Part shown: positions 47,341 through 59,470 of the stretch, piece after piece
Layout of the letters: each line of letters starts with the position of its first letter
Position numbering within the stretch: the stretch's first letter is position 1
DNA from: Mimachlamys varia
Taxonomy: Eukaryota; Mollusca; Bivalvia; Pectinida; Pectinidae
NCBI GenBank assembly: GCA_947623455.1
Contig: OX392528.1
Location: 53,276,322 to 53,340,321 of the forward strand
DNA: 64,000 nt
Direction of reading: 5' to 3'
The notes under the pieces: generated by a model
Databases searched by the model: none
The model's input: only the letters and a program-made list of their open reading frames with translations
Told to the model about the DNA's origin: nothing
Position numbers and translations under genes: made by a program

Positions 47341-48888
47341 CTAGCACAACATCCTACTCGGTCATATACTGATGAATATGTTGGTGCCTAAATTCTAAAC
47401 GTTAATCAGATATAACAAGTATACGCGGACCTTGGTAAGTTCCAGCCTGCCACAGAATCAATTCCCCTACAAAGACTAGTGTTCAACGCTTACGTCAAAA
47501 CGGCTCTTTACCAAGTAAGGCGTTAGGGGACAAATCGATTGCTTAAAAATAGAGAAAAAAATCATGAATGTTTCAAATGGGTGAAAAAGGAACTTATTTT
47601 CGTTGTTTGCGTATGAATTTGTAAACTAAAACACAACAGCAGATCCATGTTCTTAAAGAGGTTCCCAGATCATCTGTTGTTTCACAGCATGCATTGTTCG
47701 ACAGCACTTAAATAGTCTTTTGTTGTTTTTCTTAATTACCGATCGTTAGGTGTGGACCTAACGGGTAAATGGATACCTTTCTTTTCAAATAAGAGTGTAT
47801 TTATCAAAAGAAAATTGCGTACTTAACATGTCCGTGTAGTTTGAACGTTTGGGAAAAACATTCCCAACAGCAATTGCAATATCTCGCTTTTCCTTCGAAC
47901 TCTGAACTCTGAATGGAATTGTCGCCCTTGTCATTGGTAAGAATTCAACGGATCTCCAAACATATTTTTATTCAAAATGATTAAAAGGAGAACATTGAAA
48001 TTTAAAGCTGACTTAATTTTATATAGCTATTGCTATTGTATCTGAATTTGTATACATATGCTAGATAGTAGTTGGTGCTATAAAATAGTGGACAACCAGG
48101 ACACACACATGTCTTCCTCTAGATACAATCTTTATGTAATCGGTTGCTTTCTGATAACTGATACAATTGAATGAAAACGAATGCCACGTAAACTATCTCG
48201 AGCTGTAGCTCTGTTTTATCTGTAAATATTTTATGTCAATATTTCTACTAAGAAAGACACGAAGACATAAACGCTCTTTAATATTTACCGAAATTCTATA
48301 AGAGATTGTATTATCTGTCATCTCATCGACGCAGCTACCGTGGAAGAATAACAAAATAGCGAGTCTGATACTGAAGATATGTCCACAGACGGTTAGGGTG
48401 CCGATACTATTGTTTAATGAGGCAAATAAATCCGACACAATGGTGGAATTTTGATATAACGGTGAATCCGTCTCGTATACAATCTGAGTTACGTAAGTAA
48501 TCCAGATCCGAAACCGTATATCAAAGATGGCCGCTGATCGTTATCGATCGGAAATTTGTCCTTCGGAATGCCTCGGGACATAGTGTGAACCACCTGTCTG
48601 GTTTGGTGTGAAAGGATGTCTGGTTCGATGGTCAGACAGAAGTTATGGTCGCTAGTTTTATTGTCCGAACGGACCTGTGATGACCGACAGGCGTAACGTC
48701 ACACAGAATACGCTACGGACAGTTAGGCTAAATATATAACAACCCAATTAATGTCGTCCCCATCGATTCAGAAATCATTTCGATCGATATTTAACATAGG
48801 TATTTACGGCTATTTATCTGGTTTATCCGGTTCGGGCTAGAATATGCAATACATATAAGAAAGCCAATCATTTGGCGATGTTATAACA
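47341..48888. other. Non-coding stretch, nothing recognised
   Basis: Moderately AT-rich. No gene or repeat recognised. Confidence 0.5.
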
Positions 48889-48892
48889 TTAA

Positions 48893-49235
48893 AGGCCCAA
48901 TATACGTAACTTCAGGAAAATTTTCGTAATTCTGAAAAAAATCCAGTTGATAACCATGCAAAAATAAGCCTAAAACGAAGTAAACCTCAGAGGTAACAAG
49001 AAACTCTTGACAGAAAAATCAAAAGAATTGAAAATAATTCAGGTGGGGCCCACTTCAACAACAAGCCAAAGTTAGAAGACTGTTCAAAATGGACTGCTGC
49101 TGTACCGGTAACCGCGTAATAATTCATCTTGGATATTGCTGATATCAGTTTTTCTTAACTAAATCTATAAATATAATAAGTTATTAGGCTTGATTTTCGC
49201 TTCAAGTTTTGCCGAAAGTTACATATATTGGGCCT
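48893..49235. mobile_element. 343-bp TTAA-flanked MITE, copy 1
   Basis: Ends AGGCCCAATATACGTAACTT and (reverse complement) AGGCCCAATATATGTAACTT. TTAA lies directly outside at 48889-48892 and 49236-49239. It aligns with 59079-59466 through CAGTTGATAACCATGCAAAA, GGTGGGGCCCACTTCAACAA and GCTGCTGTACCGGTAACCGC. Same target preference as the 44.2-kb element but different ends. Confidence 0.9.
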
Positions 49236-49239
49236 TTAA

Positions 49240-50147
49240 ATGGAATACCTTTCGATTACATCAGTTATAAGACGTACTATAAAATCGTCACCGTTTGGAG
49301 GGGTCGGGTTACACGGAGGAGAGTTTGTACTAATATTTTATTTGGTTTATATTGTTAACTAATATTGTGTGCTGTAAGCGTAAATGTGTGAATGCGTGCC
49401 AAAGACAGGGAATATTGGTTTAATTGTCTCCTATAGTGCTATCTCACTGAAATACCATGCAGAAGGCGCTCAGTGCAGCATCCCGTCCGATTACATTATA
49501 CTGACAATGGGTTAATCAAAACAACCAATGTTATAGACTTCAGTTTGTCTCGGCCAGGGACATAACCCACAGTCGTCCACATAGAGGGAGGGCCAAACGA
49601 GAGACAAAACAAGAAACATATTAGATCCCAAACTCAAGTCACCTCTTACAAAGTTAGCGTCATCGTACATCAGTCCGTAAACGAGAATTATGGAAATTGC
49701 CGACGGTTCCCGACTTGGAAGATCGTTTGAAATGAAAACCTTGTCTTTATCGTAATTCAGTTATACACCAAAAGCGCAGTGATCTCTTATTTTGAAAACC
49801 AGGGTTTCGGCTCCACAAGATATACATCTCTGTATCGAGAATGGAACTGTTGGTTTTACAAGACGACCGAGGATGGTTTCGATGAAAGATCTGTGACTTG
49901 TACATGCACATGCATTGAAAACCGTTCCGAGGGGAATGATAAACTTGACAAACCATGACGAGAGGTACTACAAATAATTCAATAAAATGCACATACGATA
50001 CTCTTCATGTTGCCAGGATGCATATAACTTTTACCGTTGGGGCGTAGGACATAATGGGACCTTTTAGAATATCTTTGGAGTATGCTCCGGTGGGATCCGA
50101 GTGTGTGTTTAAACTCCCCACATTGTCCTCAGAAAGCAAATTACGAG
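49240..50147. other. Non-coding stretch with one small element relic
   Basis: Nothing recognised apart from the decayed palindromic element at 49674-49718. Confidence 0.5.
49674..49718. mobile_element. Truncated relative of the 77-bp palindromic element
   Basis: TCCGTAAACGAGAA is joined by TTA to TGGAAATTGCCGACGGTTCC and CGACTTGG. This keeps the inner part of the left arm and most of the right arm. The outer left arm is lost or unrecognisable, and no target duplication was found. Confidence 0.65.
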
Positions 50148-50926
50148 GTTTTACTCACAGGGACCTGAGAATTTGTTACAGCTAGTTTTGGACCTAAAAT
50201 AGGGTGTTTAGCGTAATTTTACACATTTTGGGGGGGGGGGGGGGGTGTTAAGATCAATTTTCGATAAAAATGCCCCCTAAGTAGTCATAAAAGCTAAAGG
50301 GTGGAAAGCTTTCCAGATCGAAAAATCGACCCCACCTACCTTTCTTGCATCAAAAATCACATTTCTACTTGAGGTACGAAAAAACGCTTGGTACCGTTGG
50401 AAAGATGGATAATTTTTATTTTATAAACCTCCTAAATGCAAGTCAAATGTATCCTCCTTCCGCAGAAATAATCTCCATTTCCTCCAAAAACACGCAAAAT
50501 TTCAGTGTCTCAGAGTTCTCGGCGCCTTGCAGGCCATTTCGTTACATATTCATTAGGTTGACGTCACCCCGCGTGCTGGTATTTTGCTGTCAATGGATGG
50601 CGGTCTTCCTTTAAATTTAGCCATCCAATGACAGCAAAAGACCAGCACGCGGGGTGACGTCAACCTAATGAATATGTAACGAAAGCGTTTTTTCGTACCT
50701 CAATGAGAAATGTGATTTCTGATGCAAGAAAGGTAGGTGGGGTCGATTTTTCGATCTGGAAAGCTTTTCACCCTTTGGCTTTTATGACTACTGAGGGGGC
50801 ATTTTTATCGAAAATTGATCTTAACCCCCCCCCCCCCCCCCCCCCAAATGTGTAAAATTACGCTAAACACCCTATTTAAGGTCCAAAGCTAGCTGTAACA
50901 AATTCTCAGGTCCCTGTGGTTTTACT
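50148..50926. mobile_element. 763-bp palindromic DNA element with perfect 8-bp target duplication
   Basis: Element 50156-50918 starts CACAGGGACCTGAGAATTTG and ends CAAATTCTCAGGTCCCTGTG. GTTTTACT stands at both 50148-50155 and 50919-50926. The two halves are inverted copies over most of their length, including a G-run on the left answered by a C-run on the right, and a centre with TGACGTCA in each arm (50559, 50655). About 150 bp on the left (50391-50540) is unpaired. An 8-bp duplication fits hAT or P superfamilies. There is no transposase. Partial copies are at 19459-19584 and 26262-26395. Confidence 0.92.
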
Positions 50927-51734
50927 AGGTTAAGTTCGTGAGAACGGTATAATTGTTTGCGGATGTGCAACATCCTTTAAAGGAAACCAAATTCTAACCT
51001 ATTCTATAGTCAGTGAGATATCGATAAGTTGACCACTTTTGTAGGGGTCAGTCAAATGGCATATCGGTACATAAAGTACATGTCCGCGACAACTGACCAC
51101 AGGAATGTTGTACCTAACCGTCCTAGGTAGTTCATCAATTCCTTCAAGGTAAGATTTCAAAAAGTAAAAAAACAAACTTCCTTTAAACTGTCAAATCTAC
51201 AATGTACTACTCCATTAAGGCTTGTTAAGCGCTCTATCTTAACCGTTACAATAAATGCCAGGTAAAAACACATATAAAAATGACAGGCCAACACCTGTGT
51301 ATTAGTCATATCAATATTTAATGGGCGACCTTTTTATTTGTACACGTCAATATACCTGTGTGGTTACATGTATATATACCACAGACCAAGTACGGATGAC
51401 TGGTTTTGATCGATGTCACAATTTGAGAAGTTTCACACTCGTTTTTGTTTATAGTCGTTTTCTTTTGTATGTGTGGTTTTTTCCTCCATAACTATGAATG
51501 ATATATTAAGATGCATTATGTTTACATTAAATATGAAATAAACAGGTGTCCCATACGATGGATAATTGACAATACTAGACCCAACACGTATATTTAAAGT
51601 TTCTCATTTCAGCAATGAGGTGTATTTCAGCTATCAGAAGGTGGCTTTGAAATATTTCTATACAAAATATACGTAATTTAAAAGGTGAATCGTAAACTGA
51701 AGCGAAATCTGGTTAATGTAAAAAAAAAACAAAA
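50927..51734. other. Non-coding stretch, nothing recognised
   Basis: AT-rich sequence between two mobile-element relics. No gene recognised. Confidence 0.5.
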
Positions 51735-52282
51735 AAACAGAGAATACCGAAGCGCCAACAAAACCACAATGCCACTCAAAATCGATTGAACTATGGGGAC
51801 AAAATAAAGAGTTGCAAGGAAACCATTAAAAATGAAGGAGCATAAGACCAGATGCTCCGGAAGAGTAAGTGTCGTCTACTTCATCGAAGGCACCTGCAGT
51901 GCAAATCTAGGTCACATCCAAATAAATGCTAAGTCCTCGAAGTGAGAAATGTGGCATAACTTTCAATCACAAATAGGCATACTAATGAGTTTATTAAAAA
52001 GCGCCCACCTTCATATCAAAGAGAACAATTAGCGTCTCTCGAATTCCTGATGTGCCGTAAGTTTGTTCGTCAGCAGCCGATATCTCTCACGAAAATATCG
52101 ATATTTAGAGCAAGCCCTAAATAACGAATGAACTGCGACATGTACAAAACACCACCAAATAAAACAGGAACAATGACACAAATCGAGATGAACGGTATTG
52201 ACACACAACTTTTAAGACCATGGAACCATAAGTCGATATCGAGATACCATAGGATATTGAAAAAGGTCAAATAATTCATCTG
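51735..52282 (-). pseudogene. Decayed reverse transcriptase relic, copy 2
   Basis: The minus strand reads Y-M-S-Q-F-I-R-Y at about 52119-52142. Then, with a frameshift, C-S-K-Y-R-Y-F and L-L-T-N-K-L, the same block order as in copy 1 at 38530-39268. The downstream tail shares CATAAGACCAG, GCTC[TC]GGAAGAGTAAG and TCACGAAAAT with copy 1. The catalytic F-I-D-D region is not preserved. A 69-codon minus-strand frame here is a fragment of this relic and not a gene. Confidence 0.65.
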
Positions 52283-52768
52283 TCTGGGTTAAAAAGTAAC
52301 TTCCGGCGTCAACAGGTCAAACAAAACATAGGTATCTCCTTATCAGTCTGTATTAATATTTAAGGATTAACTTGAATCTATTTTTTATGTTATTGAGGTA
52401 TATTTACATTCTGACTGTTTCTTCTCTATATGAACATACCAACTGAAAAAAACAAACACTAGACTATGAATACATCATGAATACAGTATGAATACATCCA
52501 TTCACGTGAATTACTTATGACGTAATATATAAGTCTTGTTCAATGGGAGTCTTACGGCTCCGCTTCGGATAACATGGGGAACGCCCCCGCGTCAAACGTT
52601 CAAATGACTACGGTAGATTATTGGCGCCAATTTTACGCAAATTATGGCTCTTGCGCCTTTTTCGTTTAAAGGGCGGCGCAATAACAAACGCAGTTGATTA
52701 ACCAGTTGTTCAATAAATAAGAAAATAAATTAGACAATTGTTCAGTAGTAAAAATGTAAATATATGAA

Positions 52769-53284
52769 TTGAACGGCGTTGTTTTAATTTTCATGCCGGT
52801 ATATTTACATTTGCTCTGCAATTTTCCATTGACACAATGCTAAGAGGCAGTTGCTGTCATACGCCTATAACACCCAGTGCCTCAGACTATAACAGCAGTT
52901 GGTATTGTGACGTCATCAATCTCTATTGTGACGTCATGAATTTCATTGTTGTCTTCACTTGATTTGCTGATCAAAATTGGTCCGAAGAAACTAAATAAAG
53001 CACAATAATTCTATCAAAATGTAAATATAAGTAATGAACATTTTAGCAAATGTTGTTACAGTCCTATAACACACATTGCTATTGCTGACAAACTTACATA
53101 AAGCCCTATCGGGCTTATTTAGTTTGTCATCAATAGCAATGTGTGTTATAGGACTGTAACAACATTTGCTAAAACATTCATTGCTTAAATGAATATTGAC
53201 CATGAAGCCCTAGCGGGCTTCATGCAATATGGATGTAACCGCTTTGCATTCATACCGGCATGGAAATTAAAAAACGCCGTTCAA
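52769..53284. mobile_element. 516-bp inverted-repeat element with internal palindrome
   Basis: The outer ends TTGAACGGCGTTGTTTTAAT and (reverse complement) TTGAACGGCGTTTTTTAATT both continue to CATGCCGGTAT. Inside, about 53033-53185 is a second, nearly perfect palindrome: TTTTAGCAAATGTTGTTACA on one side and its complement on the other, meeting around AAGCCCTATCGGGCTT. A smaller AAGCCCTAGCGGGCTT stem lies at about 53204. No transposase. Confidence 0.85.
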
Positions 53285-53305
53285 TCCCTATATAAAACAA
53301 AAAAC

Positions 53306-53368
53306 CGCAGTGTACTCTAAATAAACCGCGAAGTGGTTTATGATGAGAGTACACTCCGGTTGTTTTGT
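53306..53368. repeat. Compact hairpin next to the 516-bp element
   Basis: AAACCGCAGTGTACTCT pairs with AGAGTACACTCCGGTT around the inner stem ATAAACCGC/GCGGTTTAT-like ATAAACCGCGAAGTGGTTTAT (in two short runs ATAAACCGCGAAG and TGGTTTAT). One near-mismatch. It begins about 22 bp after the preceding element. Confidence 0.7.
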
Positions 53369-56300
53369 GTTATAACCCCATCACATAAAAAAGAGATTCA
53401 AGTTAATACTAATAATTTAACCTATACCCTGCGAAAATTTACTTTATTGATGGACTATTTTCTCTTACAAGTTATTACGCTGTTTCATCAGCCAATTAAA
53501 AGCGACGTTATAAACAGCGACGTCATTTTTTACGTTATGGGCTGATAACATATTTTTTCAAGCCAATGGAAATGCTTGTTTCAAACTTTCAAACAAGATT
53601 AAATTATTAAAGTGTTTCTCGTGTCATCGAAATTTCAAATAACACTTTGCCGAGGTTCAGAAATTATTAAAGTCAACGAGTTTTTCCCTTGCTGCTAGGC
53701 ACTCATTAATGTCCTTGCAAACAATAACTTTTGTTTCCCTCTTGAATTTTGCTTGCGTCACTGATACTGTCTTGGCGACTTTTGCTTTGATGACGTCAGC
53801 GATTAATTGTGTCATTAAAAACGGAAATTGATAGTTGTTTACACTATCCGATAAATATGATCATGATTACACAATAGGGTGCATAATACACCTTAATAAG
53901 CGTCATACTGGAGAAGGTACACGTAAATGCGATGTACGGACATGAATTAAATAATCTACCCCGTAAATATGGTCAATACTGTCCCGAGTTTCTTTATTTA
54001 TGATAAACACTTTTGTTGTCCGTTCTTCACAGGTATAAAGTGTCAGCGTTTTAGTTCCCCAGGGAAACCCCGGACACCCTGGAGTATGTATTGAACAAAT
54101 CGCGAGATGTAACGAGTTATATGTCTTGGATGGGGTTTATTTTTCTCACCTTCTACAGCCCGACCTTATAGCGGGGATTACCGGGGTGTTCTTTTAGATT
54201 CCAGCTAATCCTCTGAAGGGATCAGCACGTGTCGGGGTTCCAAAAGGACAGATAGCGGACCCCGGTTCGTCCTAATCAATGAGTATTACAGCTGATCAAG
54301 AGGGACATAGGCCGATAAAAATACGACCGTGAATCATCACTGTGCTGTAATAGTCTCATACTCTCGGTCAGCCGGGGCACCTTCTCATACCTTCGACAGT
54401 AAAATGTACCGTGAAGAATCACCATCACTGTGCTATAGCTAATAATAAATTGTTTACTGTCTTGTTTTGTCGTAAAAACGGTGGTCAATAACATTTGTAC
54501 GTGTTTATGTATTTTTTTTTATTATTTCAAAGAAGAAAATACATCATTTTGTCAGCAATACATGAAATGTATTTTGATTGTATGACAGGTTTTTTAGCAT
54601 GTTTGAACTGTTTTTTCCCCTTATAAGAGTTCATTACAGAATTTACTGTTGACGATAACTTCTTCGATAACGTTGTACGTGTGTCTGTGTTGGGTGTTTT
54701 ATATAGAAAATATGTACATTTAATTGAAAAATATACTCAACATAATGCTTCATGATGGAGAATAAACAAACTGTTCTTCTGTCCATCACGATTGTCTTAT
54801 ACGATTGATCAAGTTGACTTTATCTCTGGACTTTTTAAGTGTCGCGGGAGGCTGAATAAATAATCAGATACGGACTGAAATGTGAATCCTCTTATGGTCG
54901 TCATTATCGATACGACCCCAAGTAGATGTTCTTATCACACCGGTCAAAGGAGACAGCCATGTTGTGACGTCACACACGAGATAACCTTTTGACCTCGTGT
55001 GTTCGAGATTAAAACGTACCATACTGGGGTGTTTTATCACGGGGTCGTTAGTGACTTTCCTATGTCATAGCACGTGTCAAAGTATATACCTTATATGGTA
55101 ATCTGAAGGAAATGTACTTTTTGTGTTATATCATATTTGTTTTTGAAAAATAATTAAAGTTGTGATATTACAATACTTTAATATTCAGTTTTATTGACCA
55201 AACCTATACTTTTAATATTTGTTAAAAATCGGCAATGGGAAATTGCTTTGGGATACAAAGTTAAATAAAAAGACTATAACCGTTCTTTGAATCAAGTCCC
55301 AACCGCTGAACTAAAATCGTCAAAATAATATGGCTTAAAATAATTTTATTTTACAATCTAATTTGTATTGAAACCTTACTGCATATATATGGGCACATGC
55401 AAAATTCTGTGAATTGATATTTAGTTTTCAAACACGTCATGCAATAAAATTTCAAAGTCCAAACGAAAAGTCACGGGTGCCGTTAATTACTGGTAGCATG
55501 GAAATAAATTGATATCGAAGTCTCTGGTGGTAAAAAAATGGCAACAATTACCAATGGTCAACCTTTTATTTAGAGTTTACGGTGACTTCCGGCATTTTTT
55601 TTATTGACAATCGACCATGCAATAACAACAAAGAACCAGAGACGGGTGTTATCTTGAATTTTAAAATGTTCAAAGTTAAAATGTTCAAAGTCTAAATATC
55701 GTACGAGCAGTCTAAGCTGTTGACCCGATCCTCTCTCAGTCAGACCAACAGGGGTTTCAGATGTGATCAATTTCGACAGGGGAGTGTCCATATCACACGT
55801 CATGACAAGCACAACAATACGTCGCCATTCAAATGATGTACATTTCAAACTGCTGTATATGCGACTGAAGTGCAATACACATTCATGTCGATTTCACATG
55901 ATAATACCACAAGGACTGTCGACAATTGATGCACGCTCGTGTCGATATATGAACACGCATGTCATTTCATGGATGTTGCATTAGGCTTTGATCATTAAGT
56001 AATTCAAAAACACGATTCTTTCATCTCTGGAAAGATTTTCATTCCGTTATATCACACTTAGGTTTAAACTGTAATCCATGCAGAGTTGAATGAAAAGTAT
56101 AGTGCAAGTCGTAATATCGGACCGGAGTACGTACGCAATCCATGCACCTTTTGAAGTAAATGTAAATTGTTCGATCACAGATTCTGAGTAGGGCTATTGT
56201 TATATAAGATTTAAACTAACATCAAAGTTCTTCAGGAAACTTACATGATTTCATTCAGAATATACAACAACTGAAAAATAAAATCTTCGTACTCATCTTA

Positions 56301-59074
56301 AGGAGATAGGGATGAGCCGAAGATTGCTGAAACACCTGTCGGCACACCTTGATCAAGGTAAATCTACGGTATATCTACCTGACGTGACCTCTGTGATGAC
56401 GTCACTTGTAATACTCGTAAACAACAACATGAAATAAACAAAATAACGGCTGTATCAGTTTCTTGTTCCGCATTGTTGTGTTGTTCTGACAGCAAAGTGA
56501 GCGGTATATATGTCATGTATAACAAAATTCACAGGGATCTTCTTCTTTCTTACACGAAACGGGTGTGAACTGGCGTAAAAGTTTGTTCAGCTTTACAGTA
56601 CGTGTAACGAGTGTTTTTTGACGGATAAATTTAGAAAATGTGTATGGACTAACAAGAAGAAAACGCAACACAAAAAAATTATTTAGAAAACAAATTTTTT
56701 TTCAGAAATAACGAGTGTATGAACAATCTACAGTTATCGTTTTAACAATTAATTACTTTTACGTAGGCTGACAAATCTCCAACGCAATATATATTTGAAA
56801 TTAGAATCACCTAAATGTTAGAAAAATATTTTTATTGTATTTAATTTCAATGGCGTGATCTTATAAAAACACCCTATTTATATTTCATGTTTTTATTATT
56901 GTTTAAAATGTGTGTTTTTTTTTTTAATTTTATAGCTTTGCATATGAGGGGGACTCGGTGCAAATATTTTAGCGACATCCCGGCTGACCCCTTCACGGAC
57001 AGGTCAAATGGTGTGGACCGGACAGTTTTGACGAGTGACCACCAACGTCACCTAATGTTTATGTTATTTTTTATAAAATAAGTTTACGTGGGGAGGCGAC
57101 AATCGTCTGTTTATGACAAGGAGACTGGATACCATTCCGAACCATTACAACAACAAAAATCTCCCTGTTGACGTATTTAGGTTCATGTACGCACATACAA
57201 GCGTATACTTGTGATAGTATCGCAACACTCGCCATGAATGGAGCCCAGCCATCAGCCTTCTTGTCACAAAAGATCAGACGTATCAAATGTACATATTATC
57301 TATACTACATACCTACTTCATACATTCAAGGACGATCTGGCGTTTTCCTATTGACGTAGTTTTTCCCGTGTTTTAAGAATGGTCCGGAACAAAAATTTCT
57401 CCCGAGTAAAATTGACTGATATGTCCGGGTTCAACGTAAATAATTTATGAAAATTGGAATCGTTTTTAATCGATTTTAAAAGATATCAATAAGAAAAAAA
57501 TACACTAAAAACTAACCAAACTTTTAAACTCTTTCAATAGATACAAATATATTCATAAATATTATGGAAATAGCAGTTTAGATCTACAGATATTGTGTGG
57601 CTTTGTTGGCATGATAGATGCGATTATGAATCGAGTCATCAATTCATTCATTCAGCCATTCGGCTTCAAAAGGGGAAGCATCGCTACAGTGGCACTGAGG
57701 CGGAGCTTCATATGTTCAGTGATTCAACAGCTTAGTGTGAAATATCAATGAATTATTCGTTTGTCCTTCTGATGTATACATTTAAAATTACATCAATCAT
57801 ATTAAACTTGTCTTAACTAAGTAGTTTTAATTTCCATTCCTTGGAATTTAAGAAATAATTTTATAAAATGAAAAAAAAAAGACATTTGAAGAAAATTTGA
57901 ATTCATGTTAACCTAACAAATATTTTGAAACATCGCAATCAAAATTTTAATAGGTTCTAATTTTTCTCAATGAATTACATTTGATAAAGTTCCGATGAAA
58001 GTAGTAAACGCTGCATATTATACCGGGGAGTGCGACAAGGTGCGGTGCTGATACCGGCGTTATTATATTCACGCACTAGTGATTCTGTGGCTGATACCTT
58101 TATTTTTTTCTTAATTTCCTTCAAATTAAATGATTTCAAATACATATCCCAGTTTACTACATGCCCTATACGTAACTTAATACACATAAACTGCAAAAGA
58201 TAAGCATGGGCATGAATGACTTTCTTGTAATATACATGTATGAAGCTATTACACTGTTCCTCTATCATTTTCCTTCATTTCTATCACCTACCTATCCTTA
58301 TATTAAATCCTTACCTCCCCTCCTTCAAAAACGTGAATGTAAGAAAAACACTATATACGACGCGTCCATGTAATGTCATTTACGCTATTATCATGCTAGT
58401 TTGTAGACATATTATTTTCTGAAAGAAAAAGAAACTCATGAAATTACCTGCAATTCTCAAACATTATATGCTAAGTAATGCAAACTTTATGATGTGGACC
58501 AGCTGATGCGCTTTTCAAACTGACAAGTCTCATGACGGCCCAGCACAGGTGTGCAATGTCATAAGACAATGAATTCACACCTGCCTGCACTTACTCCAAT
58601 GTTGTCTAATTATGCTGAGGAGCATCTGACGTCACGATCGCGTGTTTGAATAACTTGTCTTATTATGATTTTACAGATGTATGGTGAAAATTTAACAAAC
58701 AAATACGTCTTGTCCTAATTAGCGTATAGAAGGACCGTAAATGGTTGACGTGGCTATTCAATGGGAGGGCTTCGTGATCTTATTTCAGAAAACGTGTCCA
58801 TAAGTTCCGTTTTGAAGCCTTAATCGATATGACATTATGAATACGTGTATAATTACTTAGTAATTTTAAACGATTCAATTTACTTTCGGATATCCTCTTC
58901 AAACCATGAAATCAAGTGCAAAACAAGAGATTTGGTCGTAGTTCGGAAAAGATTTGTACAATTTTTTAGAATACAATTTTGCGAACTTACAGAGAAAACA
59001 AGGGATACGGTGGCTGATTTGTGCCATTTCGTTGTTTCGTCCTTTCGCCCCGAAAGGACAATATTTAGTAGGCT
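53369..59074. other. Long non-coding stretch, nothing recognised
   Basis: No gene or dispersed repeat recognised. Four TGACGTCA palindromes lie at 53791, 54965, 56397 and 58627. Scattered open frames of 60-100 codons lack splice context or family resemblance. Confidence 0.5.
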
Positions 59075-59078
59075 TTAA

Positions 59079-59466
59079 AGGCCCACTATACGTAACTTCA
59101 GGAAAATTTTCGTGATTCTGAAAAATTCTGAAAAAAATCCAGTTGATAACCATGCAAAAATAAGCCTTAAACGAAGTAAACCTGAGCGGTAACTAACAAG
59201 AAACTCTTGACAGAAAATACAAAGATTTGAAAATAATTTAGGTGGGGCCCACTTCAACAACAAGCCGCAGTTAGAAGACAGTTCAAAATTGACGCGTGTT
59301 TACAAATACCGAGTTTCAACTGCTGCTGTACCGGTAACCGCGTGAGAATGTATCTTGAATATTGCTGATATCAGTTAATATTAACTATTAGAATTTATAA
59401 ATATAAAAAAGTTATTAGGCTTGATTTTCGCTTCAAGTTTTGCCGAAAGTTACGTATACTGGGCCT
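59079..59466. mobile_element. 388-bp TTAA-flanked MITE, copy 2
   Basis: The left end AGGCCCACTATACGTAACTT is preceded by TTAA (59075-59078). The right end GTTACGTATACTGGGCCT is followed by TTGA, a mutated TTAA. It is collinear with copy 1 (48893-49235), with a duplicated CTGAAAAATT word and about 38 extra bases near 59290-59325. Confidence 0.88.
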
Positions 59467-59470
59467 TGAA

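Noticed and set aside
58899..59263. Minus-strand frames of 62-84 codons
   Set aside because: They overlap the 388-bp MITE and its flank and are unrelated to any recognised protein.
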